A stretch of DNA of 64,000 nt from Castanea sativa. Taxonomy: Eukaryota > Streptophyta > Magnoliopsida > Fagales > Fagaceae. The DNA lies in contig NC_134013.1 of NCBI RefSeq assembly GCF_040712315.1, positions 62,161,001 to 62,225,000 on the forward strand. Direction: 5' to 3'. The notes beneath the pieces are model-generated. The model did no database searches and was not told the origin of the DNA. It saw nothing but the letters and a program-made list of their open reading frames with translations. The translations under genes were made by a program, and so were the position numbers. Below are positions 12,662 through 26,700 of this stretch, in pieces (positions within the stretch are counted from its first letter, which is position 1; each line of letters begins with the position of its first letter).

Positions 12662-14412
12662 TGAATGTGAATTTGAGCAATAACCGTTTATATAATGACC
12701 TCTCTCTCTGTATATATTAAAATAAAGTGGAAAAGAAAGAACACTGCATTATAATTTTTTGCTTCAAATGTAAGCCAAGGAATCACGTAGCTGTAAGTGT
12801 GGTCACATAAAGCCAGGACCAGAAAAAAAAAAATTATCAAACTCAAACTCATCAATCTCACTCTCTCTCACTCTCTCTCTCTCAATATATAGGTGGCATT
12901 TTACCACTTCAAATCTACAACCAAATCGAACCTGAAATTGAATATTATCTTCTTTCTTTTCTGCTGCTATGTCAATATTGAAATTTGCGACAAGTTAGAC
13001 TTTTGAGGAATAAATTAGGTTCATTAACACAAATGCCCCCTATCATTCAAATTTTCAATAAGCAAATGGAGAAAGAATTTGTTGCCAAAACCAACCAACA
13101 AAAGAAAAAGAAAAAAGAAAAGAAGATCCTCATTGTTAATAAAGTACTGTGTCTAAACAAAACAAAACCAAAAAAAAAAAAGTACTGGGTCTAGCTAGTA
13201 AATTTCCTTCAAAATTTTGGTTGGTGTACGAGAACTACTGTACAGTCTGTACTAGTAACAGTAATTCTATATTTACTTTTCTTCCCCTTTTGGCCAGGGA
13301 ATAAAAATTAAAGAACAATATCACTAGCCACAATAATTATGCACAAACGAACAGTAAGAATTTTAGAGCTTTGAAAGGGTGACACGTTGCTAATAGGTAT
13401 TGCACAATTGCGCCACGTTGCCAAGTGTATGTTTAGGCACGTAGTAATAAGTAAGGCCTAGCAAATGGGGGTGGGACCCGGAGAGTGAGCAAAAAGTCCA
13501 ACTTATTATAGAAGTTAACGGAAGATTTGGATTTGTTTATTTATTATAGTTCCCAGAAGAGAATGAAAAAGCTGTGGACTACTGCCGTGATTATCTTTAA
13601 CACTTTTGCCTCTTTCTAGGCCATCCTGTCTTTATTGTGGGCCTCAGCCCAGTTTCACTGTCTCCATTATCCCATTTGAGCATCTTAACTAAAAAATTAA
13701 TAAAAATTGAGATAAACGTTTTTTTTTTTTTTGGGTAAATCAAATTGAGATAAAGTTTTCCGCTGCATATTCAACATGTAAAAAGTAAATATTTTTTATT
13801 TAGTGAGTTTTTTTTTTTTTTTTGGAATAGCCTGCTTTATAATAAATACTCTTGAGTCAATACAATAATGAGATTTATAAAAAAGAAAAAGAAAAAGAGG
13901 TGAGTCAATTTCAAGTTTTTATTAAGTTAACTAGAATTCATTAGTACATCCAAGTATCTCTGCTAAGAACAGAATTTAATTATAAAATTAATTGTACCTT
14001 AAGGCTATAATCTTATTCAATAAAATAAACATTATTATATATATATATATATATTGAAAATCTAACTGTTGAATTGCATGTTCTTACGCTCTTAATACAC
14101 ATGTCAAATTTTGTGTTAATCAAATATTATTTACAATATAATCTATAAGCTTGTATTTTATGAATAATTTTAAACTACAAAAACTTGTAATTTAAACAGT
14201 ATATAGATAGCATAGCTATTGATTTTTAATTTTCTAGAAATTTTGCAAGAATGAAGAGTATAAGAAAAAGACGTAATTCAATAGTGCATTTGTCAAAATT
14301 TATCTCCAATAAAAAGATATTGAGTAAAGTTATAGCCAAAAGTTACAACTAATTTTGTAATTAAATTTTGTCCCTCAACTAGCATCCCCAGGTGTCTAAA
14401 AGTAAGTTATTC
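12662..14412. other. Spacer, no gene seen
   Basis: Has a CT-rich patch (12855-12884), A-rich runs and a (TA)n near 14036-14054. I found no open frame with a recognisable protein. Confidence 0.5.
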
Positions 14413-14954
14413 TAGGGGTGTCCATGTTCAACCCAACCCACAAACACGACACGGGTTTTTGCTGGTTAGGGTTGTATCTTAATGGGTTTGGGTCATAAAC
14501 AGGTCGACCCGAAAGCGACACGATAAAAAACGTGTCATAAATGGGTCAACCCACATAACCCGCAATAGACACATTTGACATGCCAATTTATTTGTGTCAA
14601 CCCAAAATGACCCACTCAACACAATTTGTTTAACTCGTATAACAAATAATATTCATTTTATTTTAGATTTGTCAAATACCTTTTATATCCAACATATATT
14701 TTAAATTTAAAAAGAAAAGTGAGTAATTACAAAAACTTACAAGAGATATAATTGGAAATTGAAACTTTACAAACCCTAGATTTCTAAACCCTACAAACCC
14801 TAGATATAATTGGGTAAGGTCAACCTGCTTTATTAACAAGTCGGGTTAGGGTTAAAGGATCATGACACGATTATTAAATGAGTCAGGTTAGAATTGAGCC
14901 ATTTAGTCGAATACTCCTACCTCGACACAATACGAACCCGAATTGACACCCCTA
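14413..14954. mobile_element. Non-autonomous hAT element with perfect TSD
   Basis: Perfect 10-bp inverted ends TAGGGGTGTC, flanked by the 8-bp direct repeat AGTTATTC at 14405-14412 and 14955-14962. The 542-bp body has many 'cgacccg/gggtca/acccgaca' words. No transposase frame is present. Confidence 0.8.
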
Positions 14955-15946
14955 AGTTATTCAAAGGTCAAATCCTTCACCTTTAATTGTTGAGATATTA
15001 AAAAAGGAATTCAATAAATATTGCATATCCAACGTATAAATCCACACTAAATTTACTACAAAAAGAACGATTGCTTAAAAATATTTTTCTTCTTTTTCTT
15101 TTGTTTTTTACTTTTTATGTATTTTTTTTTTCCTAGGGATGTATTTCAGAGCTGGACAATAGTTGAGGACAACAGTGCAAACTTTTTTTTTTTTTTTAAT
15201 ATATAACTCTTTAAAATTACGCCTCTTTTTAGGTATATCGTATATGTATATAAATTGTACAAAATGAACACTAAATAAACTAGTGAACCCCGTATCTACT
15301 CTATTACCAACCCAAAATTTGCATGTATCCATTTACAACGAGATGGCCCCAGGACCTATTGGTGGAGGAGCTCACAACTATTAATGTGACTTATTGTGAT
15401 TTATGCATTGAATTAATAATCTAATATTAGGTATATAAATTTTGTAATATATATATATATATATATATATTTCAAAATGGTATGCTAAAATAGGCTGATA
15501 TAAAAATATTTTGTTTCGATAGCTAAACTGAAATAGGTCCAAAATGATATTTAGATCATCGTGTCACCTAAGTTTGCGATATGCGGAGAAGAGAGAAAAA
15601 TGAAAAGAGAAACAAAAAAAAACAAAAAACAAAAAACAAAAATATATTTTAATGAATGAAAGAAAAAAATTATTGAGTTAGATATGGGATGTATTTGAAA
15701 GTAGGTTTCTAAGTCTAAGATTTTGATTAGACCGTATGAATGGTGGCTGCTCTCTAACAATTTCTTCCAAGGTGGGCACGTGATACAGTAGACTTAAGAT
15801 CACATGATAGAACGTAGAAAACAAAGAGATCTAGCCAGCATTTGTCACGTGGTGGGCTAACCATCCGGCATATAATCTCAGCCTCAGGCTGATAAGGTAC
15901 TTGTTCTGTTGAATTTGAAGTATTATAATGACCCATCCCAGTTGGG

Positions 15947-15949
<3 letters not shown>

Positions 15950-16007
<58 letters not shown>
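15950..16007. repeat. (TA)n microsatellite
   Basis: About 28 uninterrupted TA units. Confidence 0.95.
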
Positions 16008-16009
<2 letters not shown>

Positions 16010-16163
16010 AAATGAGTTTATAAATCAAATGGTAAATAGCATCAGATTGATATAAAAATTGACATGCATATTAAGAACATATAAAACATGTAATTCAACG
16101 GTTGGATTTTCAAAATATTAATTCAATAATAAATTATTGGGTGGTGTAATGTAATTTGAACCC

Positions 16164-16169
<6 letters not shown>

Positions 16170-16223
<54 letters not shown>
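16170..16223. repeat. (TA)n microsatellite
   Basis: About 26 TA units, 160 bp from the previous tract. Confidence 0.95.
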
Positions 16224-16225
<2 letters not shown>

Positions 16226-17091
16226 CATTGAGACATTGACATCTACATTTGTATATTAGAATGACTCACTGCTCAATCAATGTTCATCCATTACATATAT
16301 ATAGTTTAGATTTATATCATGTCACTTGACCTATAAGGACAAAAACAGCTACATCTCTTGGTTTAACTTGTCAAATTGAAGATTAGTGACTTATTAATGA
16401 TACATTAGAAACATCCAAGTAGGCCTTTTTATTTAAATGATTTGACTTGAACCATACTTCTAGAAGTGCAAAAAAAAGGAGGTAATTAAGGGTTTGAGAG
16501 TTGAGATCCCAGTTGTCATTATACATCATGATAACCCAGCATTGGGGTTGCACTACATGTGTCGTGAACTCAGTAGCCAACAGTCATGAATAATGATACA
16601 ATTGAAGATACCTCAGGCGTGAAACAACCAAGCCCATTGTTTGGGGAGCACTTTCTATGTATTTTCTAAAACCCCACTTTCATTCAAGATAAAATTTAAT
16701 TGCAGACCAGAATATTTTATTATGCTTGATGAATGGTGTCACTAAAGACGTACTCATAGATGCTGGTGGAACTAGGGAAATCATGGTGTTTTTTTATTTT
16801 AATAAAAAAATTAGTCAGATTGGACATGTAATGCCTGAAAGCCTTTACAACCAGAGAAATATATAAACCTTTGGAAAAATTATGGATTGCTGCAGAGGAT
16901 ATTAACATATTAGAATACGTAAATAATGAAAAATGTTAGTGTTTTTATACAGATTGCTACTATTAAATTTTATTCCAAGTTTTCAGTCAAGGCAAGCAGA
17001 AAAGCTCTTAGAGTATGGATCATGTCCCAAAAATTATGGTGAGTTAAGTGACGGAATTCGGTACAAGTGATGAAAGCACAGATGTAGCTAG

Positions 17092-20059
17092 TTAAAAGGG
17101 TCTTGCTGCTTCTTCCATCATCTTCTTAACTCTTGTCAATTTTTCAATCTCCTTGAGAACCTGAAATATTAGTAAATAAAATGAGGAAATTAAAAAAGAA
17201 AAAGAAAAGAAAGACATGCTTAGTGACTTAAGTCTTATTATCTAGATCAAAAATCGAAGCATTTTCTCATTGTAACTATATTTTTTCACCTCTAAAGCCA
17301 TGTCTTCGATGGTAACTGCGTCCATATCATCATAACCTAATTGAGTAGCAACCTCTGCAAAGAATCGGTAGCTGTTAGAACCACCAAGAAAATACAGTTG
17401 ACTACATGATGAAGTGAGTACAAGATATTATGGGGATATACTTTGTAGTGAAACAGTTGCATCAGCTGTACCATATCCACCTCTCATTTCTTCATGAAGT
17501 GCAATTAACTGAGTCAAAACCTGGTTATCATTTATCAGAGCTGTTAATATTTAAAAGGGCTCAAGATTACTAAAATTTAGTGAAAGTTTGAGAAAGACTA
17601 GGCAGGTTCTACTATTGAAAATAAGAGAGGAAGTTAAAACCTCAGAATAAGCTTCAGAAGTATATATTTCTGAATCAGAAAGTTGAGACTGGTCTTTAAT
17701 CACCTCCCTGGCAACCATGTCTAAGGGCACATCAACACATATCGAGATTCCATATCTCAGAAAAGCCCTATATATGACGAAAGTAAATCGAAAAAAGCAG
17801 GAAATTAATAATGATAGATTACTTATGCAGCGGACTATAGGCTGTGAATTAAGAAATAAGTGGAAGCAGTATTCCTACAGATTAGTAGAACTCTGAACTG
17901 CACCATCTCCAGCACAAATCACTAGTCGACCCATGGATGATAACTGCTTCAACACTTCAGTCTGCAGCAACATGCCAAAAATTCTTAGGATATCTAAATG
18001 CTTCACTACTTCAAGTTACTGTATCAGCTGACTTATTTGGAGGATTAACCAATGCAGTTTAAATATTAAATATGGCAAAAATGCTATCACTGATACTGAT
18101 CTGGAGATTGATCATTGAGGTTCATTCTTTAAGTGAACTGCCTTCTAAGTTGAATATTCTTTGAACACAACTGATGTAACCAGTCTTAATCTGTAATAGA
18201 GCTTTAATACAAAAGCAACAGAAAGCAACTATAAGTAAGTTTCAAATTTCAAGCAATCACCTCAGACTCACAAAAGGCCTTTTCATCACTTTCCTTTAAA
18301 GATTTGGCAGCAGATTCACCTCCGGCAGCTTCCTCAACCAAACCATCACTGGATGTAGAAGAACCCAAAACAAAAATTTAGCTATAGGGATTACTTGATC
18401 TTCTCCTGAATTTTCATAGTTACAGCTCATGGATACCTGTCAAAGTAATAATATCGTAATACACCTGCTAGAAGTTTCCCCAAACTGGTCTTTATGGAGT
18501 TTTTCATCCCTTAACACATAAGAACATAACCATAATCACCATGAGATCCATAAGTTCAGAAGCATCACCAAGCATCAAGTGATTCTTACCCACAAGAAAT
18601 ATGGAAGTTCCTTTCAGTTCAGGGGATATATCCATAGCTTTCTTCTGGATTAAAACTGAACAGTTAAAATGAGAACTTCAAACCACAAGAAGCCAACAGG
18701 AGTAGCATATCTTCTCAAGCCATGGTCATCATAAAAACTATATATGAAAGGGAAACAAAATTCCCAGTTTTGGCTTCCTTCACTAAAGAAGCATTTTCTT
18801 TCTTAAAATAACTCATTTTTTCAGAGAGAACAAAATGCATAAAAGATTGAGGCACAAGGAAATGACATCTCACCTTCAATGCAAGCGAAGGTTCAAGCAC
18901 AGCGTCCTTCGTCTTTGGATCTTTAAAGGGGACAAAAATGAATAAAAGGGAGGGGCGACACAAATAATGAAATTAGAACGTATGAGTTTGCTACTTAAAA
19001 ACCCTCAAATATTGTAAATCAATTTAAGCTGATTGAAACTTCACCACTCAATCCACTTTGCAGGGAGCATAATTGGATCATGTGAATATGGAAATGAATA
19101 CTCATAATTGAATTTTTAATTTTAGTAATTTTACTACTTCAAAACCCTTAAAAATTGTAAATCTAATCAAGCTAATTGAAACTTCACCACCCAATCTAAT
19201 TTATTTTCACTCTATCACACAGAACAGTTAATCTTCCCTTCCTCTACTCACTTTACATGGAGCATCATTGAATCATGTGAATATGGAAATGATTACTCAT
19301 ATTTGAATTATGCAAATATAATAACTTAATGAGGAAGTTGGCACACATTAGACCAACAAAATCCATGACTCACCAACTTGGAAACCAACATCAAACAACT
19401 AACATGCATTTCAGAACGTTACAAACATCCAACAATTATAATCACATAAAGAGTTCACTACCTATTAAAACAAAACGAAGGAAATCTCTGAGAACCCCAA
19501 TTCATTTTAGGTAAATTCATAAAGTAATTCAGTCTTTAAACGACCCATAAGAATTGGATGAAAAATTCCAATTAACTTAAAATGCTTCAACAGTTAAAAT
19601 CTGTTTTGTTGCTGAAAACACGAGGTTGAGAAACGAAAAAAAATAGCATAATGCAACAAAAACAAAACACAAACCTCAATCTTGCTTCTATCTATAACTC
19701 TATCCAACAAACACACCCAACAACAAAAAAAAAAAAAAAAAACCTCAATTCAACAAAACACTAATTAAATAAACATTCCAACCCAAAAAAGAAAAAGCAA
19801 CATGGGTTTTTGAAAAGGACTCACTGAGAGTGCTATCATTGGCCACAGAGCAAGTGGTGGAGCGAGATTGAGTGTGGAAAGGAGAGCTTGGAAGAGGTGG
19901 GTGGAAGCGGAGGGTGTGGTAATTACGAGTGGATAAGGAGTGTGGGAAATGGGTCTGGGAGAGGCTGAAACTCGAAGCCACAGCATGAAAGGGACGTTGG
20001 AATTGGAGGGTATTGCAGTTGCATGAGGTTATTAGCTCCATGGACACGGACACGGACAT
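17092..20059 (-). CDS. SKL1: Shikimate kinase-like 1, chloroplastic (probably inactive as kinase)
   Basis: Ten coding exons: 20059-19825, 18920-18874, 18644-18590, 18509-18437, 18348-18261, 17961-17879, 17767-17641, 17520-17442, 17354-17290, 17160-17092. The phases close to 921 nt (306 residues). Residues 1 to about 70 are Ser/His-rich, typical of a plastid transit peptide; MELIT at residue 7 is an alternative start. The core matches the shikimate-kinase fold family: GTSIFLVGMKNSIKTSLGK, RYYYFDSDGLVEEAAGGES, RLVICAGDGAVQSSTNLAFL, ISICVDVPLDMVARE. The Walker A site (GxxGxGKT/S in true kinases) reads GMKNSIKTS, the degenerate form known from SKL1. In Arabidopsis SKL1 is needed for chloroplast biogenesis and lacks shikimate kinase activity. 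That functional role is from family knowledge; the lesion is seen here. All introns have GT/AG ends. Confidence 0.9.
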
Positions 20060-20114
20060 GAAGGGTTATAGATAAGTTGTTTTTGTTTAGTTTATCGGTT
20101 TCCTCACGCCTCAC

Positions 20115-22465
20115 AGTGTTTGCAACTTCAAGTTCGTTTCTCTCGGTTTAGTACCCGGCCACTTACAATTGACTGTGTGTGGTCTAACAATTAAGTTAAA
20201 GTTCTTAACTGTATAAACCGTTGGAACTAACTTCCCCTTGCTAGTTGCTGGAGCATCAGCCTTAGCATAACCAATATTTTAGTCAAATAAGAATGAAGAA
20301 AGGGATATTGCAAATTTTAGTTATTTATTCAAGTAAGATGATATTGTTAAGAAAGAAGGGGAGCCCTAGGTCCAAAAAAGGCAGAAACAACAAAGGGGGA
20401 ATCAATCCATCAATTTCCTTACAAAAAACCATCTAAGAGAGGAAGAGATGGATTGGGGTTCCCAAGTTGGATAAACAGATGCTCAAAAAGTTAAAAGATG
20501 AGCAAGCTCATTATATGATCGGTAACAAAAATAGAATTTTTCTACAGAAAAGTAACAATGTTAGAATATAAATTGATGTATGAGAATGACCGATTTATAC
20601 TCAATTCTATGGCTAATGTAAATTTTAAAATAATTACCAATTAAAGTTTGATTATAAACTAATTAGCTAATTAGCATATGCATGGATGGATAATCAAAAC
20701 AAGCCCAAATAATCAACATACCTACAAGCTACAAGAACATTAGAAGTGTTCACAAAGAGAAATACCCAAAATGAACAAAAAATAACTCTTTGGGCCTATA
20801 ATATTAAATGATCCACTAACAAGAATAGTTACGGTACAAATCACTTACAAAACCCTACAAGTTGAGTAATAACTATGTATTTAAGCCTTGAGCTCCTGAT
20901 AGCAATTGATTCTAGGAGTCTTTCTCCTTATTAGTCACTAGAATTGAGCCATTAATTGCTAAATCGAGACTCCTTGGACACTTCAAGACTTCTTGGAGAT
21001 TTTGAGATTGCTTCAATGATTCCCAAGCACCAAACAACAATAAAAAACTCTAAAGGACACTGCACATGTACTAGATTTAATCTCCTCTCATAGAATTTAA
21101 CAATTTGAGAGGGACAAGGTAGAGAGAACAAATGGAATCTAGGTTGTTGAAGCCTGAATTTCATGGGTTAGAACTTAGAACAATATACGAGAGAGATTTA
21201 AGGGATAGGTATAGTAGCGGATGAAAATAACTAATTGTTTTAAGTTTGCAAAACTTGCTCAATTAAGTTATTGCGGATTGTACTATAAAAATAAAAAATA
21301 AAAAAAGTTATTGCAGATTTTTGTTAAGATTGCTGTTTCAACAGCTTTTCAAACTCTAAACTCGCCTGAGATGACGATCACAGTTAATCGAGATGCTCAG
21401 TTTAACAACTTCACTTTTTAGCACTTTGACTTCTTAATCAAGTACAATGAACCCACAAATATTACAACGAAAATAACAATGAGAAAATACAAGGAAAAGT
21501 TTATACAAAATATGCCAATAGTAAAAATCCTAACAATCTTCTACTTTGGCAATTCCATGACAAAACACCCTATACAAACTTAAATGTGAGTTGAGACATT
21601 GGAAACAACTCCCTCACACCTAAGCTGATGAAGAAATTTGAAGTCTTCAACTTGTCTTTCTTGAGACACTCAAACAAGAGCAATCAAATGCATGGGAAAT
21701 AGACAGATATAAAGCATCAAGTACAACACGATCATTTAGATAACAAAAAATGTCAGAGAAGCATAACCACAATGATAAATCAACAAGGGATTGATCATCC
21801 AAACATGCTTATTACATTAGCACAACCAAAATAAGCAAAAAGGGTCTAAGTTCATTGATGCATTAGGTACCTACAGGTTACAGCACTTGCTATTCTCGGA
21901 TAAACTTTTGCACTACCTTCAATATTTTATCTAGGCAAATGTTAACAAGCACTGCATGGTGCTTGTTAAGGTTGGATTAATGCGGGTCTCACTCAATAAA
22001 AAAAAAAGGATAAATGGAAGAAAAAAAACAAAAAGCTGACCTCACAGTCTATGTTAATATTTCTTTCTCCATATAAAGTTAACCTCACAGCCTATAAGGC
22101 TGCTAAAAAATGACATAAAACTGTTGTTAATGGGAACCTTATAATGCTTGTTAACACAATCCTTTATTTTAATGTAACTGTTGTCCGCAAGGGACCATGT
22201 GACCCACTTAGAAGCTCTTTAAGGTGAGGTTGACCCGGGTATTGAGATAAGTGAACTCAATAACAAGATGTAAATTGGAGTGGCGAAATGAAGTTAAAGG
22301 GTGATGTTCATTCCTTAAAACTAGATCATTTCGAACTAATCAAATAATCCATAGGGAATCAAGGAGAATGTTCCATTTTGTGTAATAAATCTCAGTTTTA
22401 TTTGAAAGATTTAGAGTAGCACCAATCGGCAATCGTTGATGTCTAAGTGGTAGAACCGTAGAGGT
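20115..22465. other. Spacer, probable decayed transposon sequence
   Basis: Lies upstream of SKL1 and downstream of the At2g33490-like gene. It contains non-AT-rich text such as 'cctaacaatcttctactttggcaattcc' (21528-21555) that looks like retroelement debris, but no frame is readable. The SKL1 promoter should lie just right of 20059. Confidence 0.4.
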
Positions 22466-22730
22466 TTGGCACGGCTGGAGGTGTTCCATAGTAAAAGATA
22501 TGATCTAATTGGGGTGCTGGGGATCATGCCTAACTGGGTGGCGGATCTACTCTCCCTTGTTGCAAAAGGAAGATTTGGCAAGATTCGTAATGCAGGCATA
22601 TGGAGTGGGGCACTCATTTATGTAATGTGGTGTACTAACACATGGTGCATTTAGAGAGAATGCAACACATGTAGCTTTGAAGATTGCAAGAAAAGTCGGA
22701 AAAACAAAGTTTAATTAAGCTACTGTGGTT
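22466..22730 (+). pseudogene. LINE reverse-transcriptase C-terminal fragment
   Basis: The plus frame from 22466 reads a stretch such as MPNWVADLLSLVAKGRFGK, then a Trp/Cys-rich run ending near SFEDC. This resembles the extreme C-terminus of plant L1-type LINE ORF2 (the region after the zf-RVT domain, which usually ends with a W-K/R-ERN-RTFED motif). A stop at 22652-22654 interrupts it where a Trp is usual. It is short and decayed; no 5' part is adjacent. Confidence 0.5.
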
Positions 22731-22943
22731 GTAAATCGTTTATGTTTGGATTAGTTGCTAGTGGTTGTTCATCTTTCTCAAACTTGTTAGAACTTACAGA
22801 TCTTTTTAGTAAAATAAAATAAAAAATAAAAAACCATAGATCCTTTGTATACTCAACCTTCGAGCTTTTAATGAATTTGTTTACTCATAATAATTTTCCC
22901 CTTCAAACATCAGAATTTTGCACTTTCCCAAACAAACAGCAAC

Positions 22944-22974
22944 CCCCCCACCCCCCCCCCAAAAAAAAAAAAAA
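22944..22974. repeat. C-run / A-run low-complexity tract
   Basis: Runs of C are followed by 14 A. A similar C run is at 28167-28180. Confidence 0.9.
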
Positions 22975-23039
22975 TACCCCATTAAATGCGCTATTTTGGG
23001 ATCAATGATTATAATACAAAATATGAGACCCCTCGAGTA

Positions 23040-23121
23040 TTCATAATCTTGCAATCTGCTCTGGCCTAAAGAATGCACTATTCATAATCTTGCGATCTGC
23101 TCTGGCCTAAAAGAAAGCACA
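23040..23121. repeat. Tandem duplication, 41-bp period
   Basis: 'ttcataatcttgc.atctgc' begins at 23040 and again at 23081, with only a few differences between the two 41-bp copies. It lies downstream of the At2g33490-like gene. Confidence 0.85.
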
Positions 23122-23710
23122 ATACGCTCTGTACTAGCAATTCTTTGTAAATGTAAACAAAATTCTTCATTTTACGGTATGCCTGACAGATTAAAATGTC
23201 ACAAGTGAGTAGAGTTTAGTTCTCATCATTATCCATTAACAAACAATGAACAAAGACTGAGATGAGAAACTAAACGATACATAAAACATCATATGTACAG
23301 ATCTGTACCCAACATGAAGATAATGACCCAAAACAATCTCCTGCCAGGCCAACCGACTGGGGAAAAAAGGCTTCACATGTTTAGTATCAGCTCCCACCTG
23401 CATTTACTGAAGACTTTCAAATTAAGAAATAGTACTAGTGTGGTAATGACTAATGGGAAAAAAAATAACATGCTACAACTATGCATGGCCTCAAAAGTAA
23501 TATCAACCTAGAGTAGAGCAACATAAAATTTCTAGATTTAACTCATATAGCATCTATTATGCCTGCTGGTACCAACTCAATCATAAGGAACTGAAAATGG
23601 GTTGAAAATACATGAAGCATTAAAGACTTCCAATGTTCATCATCAATCATACGTGCAATGTAATTCTTCTAAGTAGATTAATATTTCAACTTCTAAAACA
23701 ATATGGTACC

Positions 23711-26700
23711 TCACTCACCTCGGATTTGACCAAATTGAGAGGCCACTTCATTAACAGTTGAAGCTGGCTTAACGTTTGAGAGAGAAAGAGGGGTCAACGG
23801 AGGTGAAGCAACTTCTTCAGCCTTGTGCGGAACTTGAGGAGAACCCAAAAACTTTGCAACATGTATTGCCATTGCTCTCTGACCACTTGAGGGTATGGAG
23901 AAACTCCGAGGAACAATTAATGGAGGAATTGGAAGTGGAGATGCCACACTTGATGCCTCCAAAGGGATTTTATTCATTGCAGAAAGCTCCTGATTTCTGA
24001 AGGACAAAGGAGCAGAATGACCAATTAAATCAGGAGATTTTGCTCGTTTAGGGGCAAAATTACCTGGGGGTCTAGGAAGCTCATGAAGCTCGCTTATTTT
24101 AGGTGAAGAACCAAGGGGAGGTGAAGCACTTGGAGATACTTTTGGAGATGAAGAAGGTTGAGGAATTGGCAACCGAGAAAACATTCCTGAAACTAACTGG
24201 GGCAATTCAGTAGATGCAATGGGACCACTGGCAGATAAAGCGGGCTTTGTTGACCCTGGCTTACTTATTAATGGACCAGAGAAAGCTTGTCGTTTGAATT
24301 TTTTAGTATCAGAAGCATTAAATGTATCGTGTTGCAGAAGTGAAAGTCCCTCTGCCAGAGGAGGAGGTAGTGGGGTGGAGGTATCATTACTGTCACTCTC
24401 TTTGGCTATTAACTGTGATTTTGAGATACTGGGTCCTGACAAGTTACCATTGCCAGAATGCTTCTCATGCTTCTTATCTTCCAACGGGGAAGAATGCCAC
24501 AAATTGTGGGTGACTCCACTTGGCCTTGAGCGGGGAACTGAATTACTTGTTCTTGATGAACTTGAATGCCTTGCATCAATAGGTGTGGGCAGCACATATG
24601 TGTTAGACTTCCGAGTGGATGACGGTTGCATATTTCTTATTTTTTCTGCTGGATCAAACTTCTTTTCTGCAAATATTGGGGCTGAATGGCTACCCGCTCT
24701 AGGCTCTCTACCTGAGACTCTGAGATCCTCTTGGTTTTTGTCAACATTCATCTACACAAGGAAACTCTAAGACGTGAATTCTAGAAGCTGAAAAGTTAAC
24801 ATTTGTGAACTCAAAATATAAAACATTATTAGTTGACACCTAAAGGGACAAACAAACAATATTCCAGAAGGATATCTCATCCCACTTTTCCTTCCATTTT
24901 CTTTTTCAAACCAGATACTGGATAGAATTTTTCTGCATTCCTCTTCCAGCCCCACCATCCCATTACTGCACTTATCGCCTCTACCAAACATAATGCTGGT
25001 TTTAATGGAGGTTGACAAAATTGTGGATTTGGTTAACTTATTTGTGTTTTTTCACTTTGGCAGCACAAAGTTAAGTGACATTTCACCAGAAAGGTTGAAA
25101 AATTAAAGCCATGCTGGACCATACCTCTGCATTTTCTGTTGCTGAAGGTGAAAGGCCCGCTTCATCCACCTGGGGAATAGCCACCAAATCATTGACACAG
25201 AAAAAAAGGCATAGTATAACTAAAATGAAATAAAAAGTCCAAATCACAATAAACACTCATGAAATGATGATCACCAAACGTGGAAGCCTAGGGGCCACCC
25301 ATTCTTCCCCCCCACCCCTCCACCCCCCAAACGAAAAATAAATAAATAAGAATCCCTTGTTCCTGGGTATGCATTGATTACGACCTCGCCCATGGCTAAA
25401 ATTGGACCACCAGCACAACCAAACTAGATAGATATTTAGAGGATTCAGGCAGGGATTCCAACAAGAAAAATTTGTCAAGTACCTTCCCTTCCTAATCTAT
25501 TTACTTCACTTTTGGGCTCTAAATTGAATCATGAACAAATCTCTTTTTTTGAATTAGAATTTACACTTACCTCCATTGAATTCCTTGACATGGAAACACC
25601 ATCAAGCCCCTGCATATTTGGTCCAAAGTTAAAACTCAATTCCCCGTCATCATTAGGATTATAGCTATTCTCACCATCACCCCCATCATCCTCTTCGAGT
25701 CCACAGAATTGGTAATCAATATGGTGCTGTTCTGTAGCCCGTCTAACATGTGGCTCAACAGCCTCAAGTGATTTGAGTCCCCTCCGAAAGAAATTCAACT
25801 GAACTCAAAGTAGAACAAAAAGGGATAAGAAGATATGCATTATTGTTAAACTAATGAGAAGAACAAAGGTCATGAAAATTGAAATTTGAAAATTTTAGAG
25901 ATTTAAAGAAAACCTGAGCCGCATGGTGACGAGCTGCTTGTGTTAAAAGACTTCGAGACTGCCCTTGCTTAAGAGATTTTAACCGGAAAACACATAGCGT
26001 CGCATGATCATCATATTCATCTTGAGCGGTTTGCAATTGATCTACAGTAAAAGTTTCACTTTTCCCACTTTTAGACCTTCCTTTTTCCTTATGTTGTGCC
26101 ATCATGTACTTGTATACATCTCTGAAGATGATGCACCAAATTTAGAAGATATTTACTTCAAATCTAACAAATGGATCATAATAGAAAGCTACTGACCTCT
26201 TCTCATCACATTGTATTTTCATATCCTGCACCAGCAAACAAGATAAGGAACAGTAAGCATTATTCACAAGCCAATGCTGGATAAATCAATATAGTCAATG
26301 TGTCTAATGTATCTAAATAGTAAAGATGATGGGGACCTTCCTAGGAAGGTAAGAAAAAGCATTTGATTGCAATAAAAACAATCAAGCCTCTATCCCACAT
26401 TTTCTGGGTTGGCTACGGAACCTCAACAGATTAGTTAAGTTCAGCCATATGTATTATTTTCTGCCATTCTATCCAAAAAATCATACTTGTCATATCCTTG
26501 TTCCTACTTCTACTCATAGTTATCAAAACATGAATTGTATCGTGAATTGATTTTTATTTGTCTGTATCGTGTATCGTATCATTTATTGCAAGATATACGA
26601 ACATTTAATCAAATTTAAAAAAAAATTACAGATATACATATATAAAGGATATATTCATTATAAATTTTGAATATATTCAACTAATAACTAATTAATTCAT

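Larger units (their letters stand above)
14963..17091. other. Spacer with long AT microsatellites
   Basis: Holds (AT)n tracts near 15450-15470, 15950-16007 and 16170-16223. A more complex, less AT-rich stretch at 15765-15910 shows no coding frame or recognised RNA. Confidence 0.5.

Noticed and set aside
15765..15910. Possible microRNA precursor or small RNA gene
   Set aside because: Only a short self-complementary bit (cagcctcaggctg) is present, with no long stem or known mature sequence.
17092..20059. Active shikimate kinase
   Set aside because: The P-loop lacks the GxxGxGK pattern; the sequence matches the SKL1 branch.
24219..24770. 183-codon plus-strand open frame
   Set aside because: It is antisense to the large last exon of the At2g33490-like gene, whose protein is recognisable.
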